Source: Osedax fenrisi (Eukaryota; Annelida; Polychaeta; Sabellida; Siboglinidae). From it: a DNA stretch of 64,000 nt. The stretch covers positions 22,566,843 through 22,630,842 of the forward strand of contig OZ025242.1 in NCBI GenBank assembly GCA_964019155.1. The letters run 5' to 3'. Both the position numbers and the translations under genes were made by a program. The number at the start of each line of letters is the position of its first letter. The stretch's first letter is position 1. A model generated the notes under the pieces. That model searched no databases and was not told where the DNA came from. It worked only from the letters and a program-made list of their open reading frames with translations. Positions 1 to 8,719 of the stretch are shown in pieces.

Positions 1-228
1 TACAAATAGAAATCATGTGAAATAATTGCCCAATATTTAATATATAGCAATTGCATATTGATTAAATATTGTATTCAATATTAAAATGATTATATTATTG
101 AATTTAAGTTTTAAATCTAACTTAAATAAAATAATATAATATATTATAATATATAAGTTAATATTTTGTTATGGTAATACGTATATAATACGCTAATATA
201 CTATTATTTATTTTACATATAAACTTAC

Positions 229-397
229 GTTCAACTTACATCAACAACTTAAGTTGAACTTAAGTTGAACTTAAGTTCATAACTTAAGTTCAACTTAAGT
301 TCATAACTTAAGTTCAACTTAAGTTTATTTGTTACCATCGACTTAAGTTGAACTTAAGTTCATAACTTAAGTTGAACTTAAGTTATTGATGTAAGTT
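229..397. repeat. Palindromic TTAAGTT repeat cluster
   Basis: The motif AACTTAAGTT and its near-identical reverse complement recur about a dozen times, separated by CAT or GAAC steps. Because CTTAAG is itself palindromic, the block can fold into many alternative hairpins. It ends directly before a CTA trinucleotide run. No coding potential is seen. It may be a small satellite or the end of a foldback transposon. Confidence 0.8.
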
Positions 398-407
398 GAA
401 TGCTGGG

Positions 408-410
<3 letters not shown>

Positions 411-440
<30 letters not shown>

Positions 441-517
441 TTATTATTACTACTACTACTACTACTACTACTATTACTACTACTACTACTATAGTATACT
501 ACTACTACTACTACTAC

Positions 518-557
<40 letters not shown>
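411..557. repeat. (CTA)n trinucleotide repeat, interrupted
   Basis: Near-continuous CTA/TAC triplets with a few interruptions (ATT, AGT). It lies immediately 5' of a degenerate LINE segment. Similar runs follow the LINE-like 3' ends at 1295-1360 and 1563-2337, so it is probably the tail of an older LINE insertion. Confidence 0.85.
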
Positions 558-558
<1 letters not shown>

Positions 559-559
559 G

Positions 560-1091
560 GCCAATAATAGAGCCTTATGGAATACCATGTATGTTAAAAT
601 AAGGAGAAGTTATAACTATACTCTCTATGTCGATGATTTCAGATATATACGCCATTTCCTAGTTATAGTGATTCTGGTCTGATTCAAATGTATATGTTTA
701 ATTGTATTACTGATCTCATTAGTGAGCTCATTGGTTCTCTCATAACTCCATTTCCTACTAAAACTAATACTATCATATTCACAAGACACCTCTCTATCAG
801 TCACTCATCCTTTTCTACTATCTCTTCAAACTTCTCAATCTATAACTATATTTGGTTTCACTATAACCTCTCACCTAGACTAATCTTTAAACATTAATAA
901 TATGATACAAACTGATAACTATTTTCTATATAATATTAGAAAATCTCGTTATAAGCTTACCTTTGCTATGACCAAATGTTTAATTCACTCGCTAGTATTC
1001 AGTAGACTTGCCTACTGATGTTTTTAGTGTATACGTTACCTGTAAACCTGATTTTATTATATGCATATAAAGTTATGTTTATATATTGTAT
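560..1091 (+). pseudogene. Degenerate LINE reverse transcriptase relic
   Basis: Broken frames retain the pattern of a non-LTR retrotransposon reverse transcriptase. A YVDD-like core lies near 625, a K-T-N-x-x-x-F-T segment near 760-785, and near 950-1010 a stretch ending in S-R-L-A-Y-C, which corresponds to the SRLDYC block of CR1/Jockey/L2-type enzymes. Several stops and shifts are present. The same C-terminal block is much better preserved in the LINE at 43040-44275. A LINE-type 3' end follows at 1092-1562. Confidence 0.5.
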
Positions 1092-1294
1092 AATATACAC
1101 ACATTGTATTTTTATTTATTGTTTATTTATACCCTGAATAATTCACATTTTGCGTCAATATAAGTAATAGAGTATACTAGTAAACTACTAGTAGTGATAT
1201 TATTACTAGCATACTAGTTTATATTCTTTACATTTTAGTCTTAAGTCTTTGTGGGGCCTTGCCCCCTTGGTATAAATGTCTGGCTACAGGCCTG

Positions 1295-1358
<64 letters not shown>

Positions 1359-1562
1359 ATAATATACACACATTGTATTTTTATTTATTGTTTATTTATA
1401 CCCTGAATAATTCACATTTTGCGTCAATATAAGTAATAGAGTATACTAGTAAATTACTAGTAGTGATATTATTACTAGCATACTAGTTTATATTCTTTAC
1501 ATTTTAGTCTTAAGTCTTTGTGGGGCCTTGCCCCCTTGGTATAAATGTCTGGCTACAGGCCT
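1092..1562 (+). repeat. Tandemly duplicated 269-bp LINE-like 3' tail
   Basis: Positions 1092-1360 and 1361 onward are two near-identical copies offset by 269 bp. Each runs from AATATACACACATTG to a GC-richer stretch containing TTGTGGGGCCTTGCCCCC and GGTATAAATGTCTGGC, and ends in (CTA)n. A non-coding block with a fixed end followed by a short tandem tail is typical of LINE 3' ends. The duplication probably arose by slippage between the two CTA runs. Confidence 0.7.
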
Positions 1563-2337
<775 letters not shown>

Positions 2338-2748
2338 ATCGGATAATCCCAGGACAATGTATTATCTCGGAACAAGTGCGTCCCGACTGTCGCTTGATTA
2401 TATCGTCTAAGTTGTACGTATCGTTGTGATACTTTCTACTCACGCTGTAGTAGTGGCGTAGGAGACCTCGAGGGCAGTCGGTAGGGGACACTAGTATAGA
2501 TATATGCATTAATAGTATGCATACCTTTATCAAACGTAAGTTGAAAGTAATTCATAGTCGTATTAATTAAACATAACAAGTGCAGAGATTGTAAATTATA
2601 GTGTGTTTATTATATGATATATTATATATTAAAAATATATCATATAATATTTGTAAATCCAATAAATGATTGGGATATCATTAATTTACTTTAATGTCGT
2701 AGTTTAAAATAATCTAATCTAATCACAATTTATATAATAGGTAGATAA

Positions 2749-2750
<2 letters not shown>
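2338..2750. other. GC-richer non-repetitive block, then AT-rich
   Basis: Positions 2338-2530 have a base composition closer to the host exons at 45.8 kb than to their surroundings. On the minus strand a 65-codon open frame runs through the block (2533-2336) and contains GTGAGT at about 2440-2447, which could be a donor. I do not recognise the peptide. It could be an unassigned exon or part of an old repeat. From 2540 to 2750 only AT-rich sequence is seen. Confidence 0.3.
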
Positions 2751-2786
<36 letters not shown>

Positions 2787-3592
2787 AGCAGACTAACGTC
2801 TTATATATGTGCAATGCAGTTGTTTTTAAGTTTATATTATAGATTTTTAATTAGTTATTTTATTAGTTGTGTATTATGTAATAATTATAAATGTTAATTT
2901 CGTCTAGTGATTTTTGTGATTTTTGTGATTTTTAGTTAAGGTTATTTAGCTTATTATATATTTTTAATTAGTTATACTTTTGTTTTCTTTTATGGAATAA
3001 TTATAAAAGTAGAAATGTTGATTTTATGTATATTGATTTTTGTGTTTTTTTATTTAGTGTTATTTAGTTTATTTAAATATAATTGGTTGGACCAATGAAC
3101 CGTCGCGTAGAAATAATATAATCTGAATTATATTAGATTTAATAATATTATTTCATTTTTGATTAGACCTTGACACGTGGAGCATTGGTGTATGGTTTTT
3201 TGTTGATTTATTAATAAAATTTAATTTAAATACAACGGTCCTCTATCATTTTGAGTGGTGTAATATTGCCAACACTTATTGTCGGCCACTCATTATTACA
3301 TATATGTATATATATTATTAGATTTAGGTATAAGTACCTGGGTAATTGTAAAAACCTTGCTGCTTGTGGAGACAATTACCCTTAATGTAACTTGTTGACA
3401 TGTCAGACAAATAAGAAATTCGTAATGCATAAATCTATTTAAAAAATTAGGGATTCACGAATATTATAGTTTATATCTTAATTTTTTTTTAAATAATGAT
3501 AACGACGAGTAGTATTTATTGTACATGAATACATAGGTGTTACCTACTAGTGTTTTTTTCAAAATGATCACTAAATTTAAGAGGATTTATAT
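2787..3592 (-). other. Probable 3' non-coding part of minus-strand LINE
   Basis: No open frame. The block is shared with 47117-47938 and abuts the reverse-transcriptase relic at 3593. On the minus strand it includes a conserved-looking tract (about 3325-3410: GGTAATTGTCTCCACAAGC, then GCAAGGTTTTTACAATTACC) that can form a hairpin around its AATTAC elements, a feature seen in LINE 3' regions. From 2787 to 3060 it is simple AT-rich sequence with repeated TGATTTTTG. Confidence 0.4.
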
Positions 3593-4025
3593 TTAAAAAT
3601 AAAATATTAGTATGTCATGAATTTGTTTATTATAAATTATTCTCAAAATTTGTTTTTGTTGTAAGAGGATACAATTTGTATTATCTATATATGTATTTCT
3701 CCATATTATATTAGCATACTTAATGTGAGGAATGAATACAGATTTGTATATCATTGTTAGAGCTTTGAAATTTAATAATCTTGTGACTTTACTAGTTATC
3801 CAAATTATGTTATTCAGTTTAGCTCTTAGAAATGAAATATGATATTTCCAAATTAGTTTGTTATCAATTATTACACCAAGAAATTTTATATTTTTTAACC
3901 ATTTAATATTTATTAATTTGTATATCCATGTTTTCTTTACAATTAAATAGAATGTAATTGGTTTTAGCAGTGTTAAATGATAACCTATTATCAATAAACC
4001 AGTTATTTAATGTTGATAATTATAT

Positions 4026-4674
4026 TTTTGATAACAAAATTAATGACTTAATTATAAAGCAATCATCTTATATTTTATTTTTGGGTATATTTATAGATGA
4101 AAATCTCAATTGGAAAAAACAGATTCATAATATTAAAAACAAACTTAATCGATGTATCTCTTTAATAAATAGATTAAAATCTAAATTGAATATAGAATCC
4201 CTTATGAACATATATTACTCTTTATTCCATAGTCATTTGCATTATTGCTCAATACTCTGGGGTAATACGTATTTTAGTAATATTAAATATATTACTATAT
4301 TACAAAATAGATGTCTAAGATCAATTTATTATCTACATAATAGAACAAATATTGACCATATTTATATACATAAACGTATTCTCAAATTTAATGATATTAT
4401 TGATTTAAATATTTACAAATACATGTATAAAGCTTGGTACAATAATAATATACATCCACAAATTATTAAGTTATTTAATAAAAAAAAGAAAATATATTCT
4501 CTAAGGTCAACTAATGAATTCGTTGTTCCCAATATATCACGTTGTTGTGATAAATTCTGTATTGGTTATAAAGGTCCTTTGTTATGGAATTCACTATCTA
4601 TTGATATCAAAACCACTAACCCTTTGAAAAAGTTTTTAAATGTTTTAAAACAAAAAATTATTGGTCACTATTAA
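4026..4674 (+). pseudogene. C-terminal fragment of LINE reverse transcriptase
   Basis: An open frame of about 215 codons to a stop at 4672-4674. It carries the LINE thumb block F-L-G-I-F-I-D-E-N-L-N-W, then I-Y-Y-S-L-F-H-S-H-L-H-Y-C-S-I-L-W-G, and near the end L-L-W-N-S-L, the usual WNSLP-like terminus of CR1/Jockey-type ORF2. Endonuclease and palm domains are missing because of 5' truncation, so it cannot act on its own. An apparent upstream start at 3958 lies in the older, unrelated flank. Confidence 0.8.
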
Positions 4675-4893
4675 AGTCTTATTTATTTATTTATTTATTT
4701 TTATTCATTTTATATATATTTTTTATCAAATGATGAAATTCAGTAACTGGAATAGTTTTATAATTAAATTATTTTTTTACAATATTTATATATTTTAACA
4801 ATTGTATTATCATTTGTTTTTAAATGTATTGTTTATTATTATTCTTATTATTATTTGATTAAATTTGTATTACGAGTTACCTATTATTATTAA

Positions 4894-4924
<31 letters not shown>

Positions 4925-4931
4925 GTTATTA

Positions 4932-4968
<37 letters not shown>

Positions 4969-5596
4969 GTCTTGTATATATTTTATTGTAATTTTATTTA
5001 TAAGATTTATTTTTCATTACTATTTATTATTTTTATTAACTGTTTATTATTATTTTATTATTTATATTATATTTTTTTATTTTTTATTTTATAAAGAGGA
5101 GGAATTTCGTGTTTTTTGTATATTGATTGTAGCGTGCGGTGGTGTATTATATGCCGAGTACTAAGTTTACCGGTATGATTGTGGTGGGATCATCTCAAGG
5201 TATTAAGGACGTGGCACATCCTTACTGAAAGTTGGTAGCCTTATACTATTCGTTCGTTGTGGTCGTTTTATGAACTGTGTGTTGTTTTTCCCTCTTTATT
5301 TGTACACGTCTTGTTTTATTGTTATTTTTATCTATTATTATTATTTTTATTATTATTTATATATAATATTTATTTGTATTTTAACTATTTTAATATTTAA
5401 AATTTTACTTTATATTTATATTTTACTTTTAATTTCCAATTTTATTTTTATCTTTGTAAATTTTATTACTGTTTGTTTTTTTTCCATTCCTTTTGCTGAC
5501 AGGTAGATATCTCGATAAGTTCAATGAACTTCTATATCTACCTGGGATCATTCTCGTTTATTACGACGAACCAATCTGATTATTATTATTATTATT
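4026..5596 (+). mobile_element. 5'-truncated LINE insertion, present only in copy 1
   Basis: Comparison with the empty site in copy 2 (about 48361-48380) shows about 1.57 kb of extra sequence here, flanked by ATTATAT on both sides (4019-4025 and 5597-5603). It starts inside a reverse-transcriptase frame, has a long 3' untranslated region with an internal ATT run (4889-4966) and a GC-richer 3' segment (5164-5575), and ends in a second ATT run. 5' truncation, a repetitive 3' tail and a short target duplication are hallmarks of target-primed reverse transcription. It inserted into an older, oppositely oriented LINE of the same general type. Confidence 0.85.
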
Positions 5597-5880
5597 ATTA
5601 TATATTTATATTTCTTGATAATAAAATAATTGAATTGTCAATAAATAATGTGGTATCGTCAGCAAACATTGTACATTTTAATAAATTAAAGGCATTTACT
5701 AAATAATTTATATATATTAAAAATAAAATGAATCCTAGAATAGTTCCTTGGGGTACTCGACAATTTATCTTAGCTATGCCTGAAAATACATCATTATATA
5801 ATACAATCTGAGATCGATCAGATAAATAATTTATTAACCATTTTAGTGGTATACCACGGTAGGTATACCATTTTAGTGGT

Positions 5881-5940
5881 ATACCTATATATATATATAC
5901 AAATAATTATAATAACTTAACATTCGATAATATTATCTTT

Positions 5941-5986
<46 letters not shown>

Positions 5987-6752
5987 CGTAGTTAAATAAC
6001 TATGTTTTAGTTTATCAATATATATTAGTTTATCAATATATATTAATCACACTCGTGTAAAAACCTGAAATATGTCATTTATTAAAATTAAATATAGCCA
6101 ATGAAAATAAATATAATCTGGAAATAACATTTCTATATTTAGCTTAAGGAAAATCCAATATTATTCGATTATATTAGTGATAGATTATGTGCATTCTATT
6201 TGATTATTATCATTTCATTTACCTATACAGAGTTATGTTAAGTGTTAGAGGTACCTTTTTTATAGATATATATCAATTCGTACAATTTGAAAATATAAGT
6301 AGATAATATCTACTAGATATATATATATATATATATATATTAGCGTAAACGTGTATTATTCGACTTAAATTATTTATTTTGACAACAAATGTATCTTAAA
6401 ATAGACATAACTCTATATTAATTAAGTAAATTAAATAATAATTATAATTATATAGAGCGTTCATAATCGATTAATATTATAATCAATAACATGTTGGGAT
6501 TTCTTAAATCTAAATATAGATATGTTATTTCCAAATTATTGACTCTATATACTTTTTTATATATATACTATTTGTAATAATAAATAAGAGTTATACATTA
6601 TACAGTTATATAATTGTATGTGTGATATACAATATGATTAATATACATCGATATTATATTTTAAAACGTGTATTCACTATGATATTATATAAGTATTTAT
6701 ATTTAAATTATAAGATCGAATATACATTTATTGTAATTATATATATAAGTTT
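5881..6752. other. AT-rich segment with an inverted-repeat element
   Basis: No gene. AATCTGGAAATAACATTTCT (about 6117-6136) recurs in inverted form near 6520-6545, and the neighbouring AGAGTTATG/CATAACTCT sequences pair as well. This suggests a foldback or MITE-like element of roughly 500 bp. A divergent direct copy of the left arm occurs at about 12650-12870. The whole segment is repeated at 48660-49536. (AT)n runs lie at about 5885-5980 and 6317-6340. Confidence 0.5.
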
Positions 6753-7030
6753 CTGTGTGCTTAAATTGGCTAAGGAGTCAGACACACAGGTATTAGGCTG
6801 CGAGTGTAATCTCTGTCTGCAACAATAAAATAGTTATTAAATAAACTTTAGAAGTTATCTTATATAACTGTGTATACAAATTATCGGCTATCATTAAAGC
6901 CATGGATTCCTTAACGTGGGAGCGATTCGAAGGGAAATTAGAGCCATATGGTTATAGGTGAAAACTTCATCTAAATTACTGGATGGGATGAAAGGACTCC
7001 ATCAGAATAACCATAACAACAATAACAAAA
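6753..7030 (+). repeat. SINE-A, tRNA-derived, degenerate head
   Basis: A degenerate tRNA-like head (CTGTGTGCTTAAATTGGC at 6753) is followed by a body with ATCGGCTATC, CCATGGATTCCTTAACG and ACTTCATCTAAATTACTGG, ending in an A-rich AACAATAAC tail. The same body order is found in SINE-B (14367) and SINE-C (41641), so this is one family. The counterpart in copy 2 is 49537-49808. Confidence 0.75.
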
Positions 7031-7116
7031 ATATATATATATATATTTATATAAACTAGCATATCGATTGTTCACCTATTGTTTACTACCGTATATGATA
7101 GTTTAGCTACATTCCA

Positions 7117-7169
<53 letters not shown>

Positions 7170-7175
<6 letters not shown>

Positions 7176-7732
7176 ATGGTATACTAGTGGTAATTATGAT
7201 AGAATGTAGTATGGTATACTAGTGGTAATTATGATAGAATGTATGTGTGTATATATGTGGGAATGAGAAATGTGAACATTATTATGTAATATAGAAATGG
7301 ATGTTTTTGGTAATGTACAATTATAATTATAACTGTTGATTGGAATTAGATTTGATTTTATATTTGTAAAGAAGGGGGCGTGGCGTCTGATAGATTAACT
7401 GTTTTTATATATTAAATGTTGTTATTCGAATGCCTGGATGACAGGATATTTATAAATTGCTACAGTGAATGCTTACACTCGATGCAACACAGTCGTATAA
7501 AATCATTTACATTATCTACTACGAATTATTGTTTTAACATTATTAACGTTAACATTATATATTATATTATATATATTAATATCTGTTGATACTAAAAGGT
7601 AACGTAATGACTTGTAAATATAATTCAATATTAATATGTATAATACCCATGTTTATAGTACGGGGTTCTTGTTCTCTTCGTAATAAAACGTATAACCTGA
7701 TTGTGAACTATCTTTGCGGAAACGCGACAACA
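7170..7732 (+). repeat. 5' LTR of the Ty3/gypsy element
   Basis: Starts TGTAGTATGG and ends CGACAACA. The first 70 bp are two exact copies of a 35-bp unit (7170-7204, 7205-7239), also present in the 3' LTR. A TATA-like CGTATAAAATC lies at about 7493-7503. Small frames inside it (for example 7586-7804) are not genes. Confidence 0.95.
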
Positions 7733-7734
7733 TT

Positions 7735-7750
7735 GGTGACAGCGGCGAAC
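7735..7750 (+). other. Primer binding site of the retrotransposon
   Basis: TGGTGACAGCGGCG begins two bases after the LTR end. This is the position and TGG start expected for annealing of a host tRNA 3' CCA end. I cannot assign the tRNA. Confidence 0.6.
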
Positions 7751-7880
7751 AACAGCACGTACGATTTGGAGACATTAAAGAAAACCCCGGCTTATGTTAG
7801 TTAATCTATTAGATAGACACGCCCGCTTATTTTTTAATAAAAAAAAGTTCTGAATGACTAAGTGTGGTGTGTGTATGTGA

Positions 7881-8687
7881 ATGATATTAAGATCTGGTAA
7901 AGTCATGGATATTAAGGATAGTGTGAAAGTAATTAAGGGAAATAGTAGTGATATGTCATATGTGAAGTTAGAAAAGTTTGATGGTAGTACAGAAGTAGGT
8001 AGATGGATACGAGATTTAAATGAATGTGTAAGATTAAAGGGAATAAATGATAGTGAGGCTGCATCCTTTGCTTGCTATCACGTGATAGGTGCAGCAAAGA
8101 TTTACTTAGTAATGATGTTAGGAGAAGATATGACGGATATTATAAAAATAAAGGAAAGTCTAAGAGATAGATATGCATCGAGTAAATCTAAAGGCGAGAT
8201 GATTTATTCGATAATGGCTAGGAAGCAAGGGGATACCGAAAGTGTTAGTAAGTTCATAGATGAGCTTTTAGAATTAGGCATGGAGTTAAAAGTAGTAGAT
8301 GGGAGCTGGGAGGAGGTCATAATTGAAAGTATAAAACATAATTTAAAATCTGTAGAGTTAAGAAGGAGTATGATTTTGCTTGGGAAGTCATCGATTAAGG
8401 ATCTTAGGAGGGTTGCAGTAAAATGGGAAAAGGAAGGTGAAGAATTAGCGGAAGAGGTGTGTTATAAGGTAGAGGTTAGAGATATAGATAGGTCGAGGGA
8501 AAATAACTTAGAAGAGAAATTAAGGAAGTTAGAGTTAACTAATAGGGAATGGGAAGGGAGGTATCGTGCACTAGAATCGAGTATGAATAGAAGAAGTAGA
8601 GTAGAAATAGTATGTTTCAAATGTGGGAAGCAGGGGCATATCTCAAGATGGTGTAGGAGTAATTTAAACTCGAATGCTCTGCATTAA
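7881..8687 (+). CDS. Gag-like protein with CCHC zinc knuckle
   Basis: A 268-codon frame starting at the first ATG after the leader. Gag forms the particle that packages element RNA. The charged, helix-rich N-terminal two thirds resemble retrotransposon Gag in character, and a coiled-coil-like charged stretch lies near residues 195-235. A CCHC knuckle with spacing C-x2-C-x4-H-x4-C lies at residues 245, 248, 253 and 258, next to the C terminus. The stop at 8685-8687 lies 16 nt after a TTTAAAC slippery site and within a predicted pseudoknot, so a fraction of ribosomes should move into pol. Confidence 0.9.
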   Translation: MILRSGKVMDIKDSVKVIKGNSSDMSYVKLEKFDGSTEVGRWIRDLNECVRLKGINDSEAASFACYHVIGAAKIYLVMMLGEDMTDIIKIKESLRDRYASSKSKGEMIYSIMARKQGDTESVSKFIDELLELGMELKVVDGSWEEVIIESIKHNLKSVELRRSMILLGKSSIKDLRRVAVKWEKEGEELAEEVCYKVEVRDIDRSRENNLEEKLRKLELTNREWEGRYRALESSMNRRSRVEIVCFKCGKQGHISRWCRSNLNSNALH

Positions 8688-8719
8688 GCGGGTCGAGTAG
8701 AGCAATTAGAGATACCCGC
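8663..8719 (+). promoter_or_regulatory. -1 ribosomal frameshift signal with H-type pseudoknot
   Basis: The heptamer T TTA AAC (8663-8669) is in the correct gag phase. After a 5-nt spacer, stem 1 pairs TGCTCT (8675-8680, extendable through GC to 8682) with AGAGCA (8699-8704). Stem 2 pairs GCGGGT (8688-8693), inside the stem 1 loop, with ACCCGC (8714-8719). Loops are 5, 3 and 9 nt. The pol frame is -1 relative to gag, and its upstream stop TAA is at 8660-8662, immediately before the heptamer, so the site fits the overlap exactly. Confidence 0.85.

Larger units (their letters stand above)
3593..5880 (-). pseudogene. LINE reverse transcriptase relic, split by a later LINE
   Basis: On the minus strand 3994-3593 encodes the connection/thumb part of a non-LTR reverse transcriptase. 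It has the F-L-G-V-I-I-D-N-K-L-x-W block and the downstream I-Y-K-S-V-F-I-P-H segment. The palm part, with V-P-Q-G-T-I-L-G and F-A-D-D-T-T-L-F, lies on the far side of an insertion (5604-5880). The uninterrupted counterpart is 47939-48660. Frameshifts between palm and thumb are shared by both copies, so the element was dead before the duplication. Confidence 0.8.

Noticed and set aside
7586..7804. 72-codon frame, repeated at 12320-12571
   Set aside because: It lies mostly inside the LTR. The two versions differ only by what follows each LTR.
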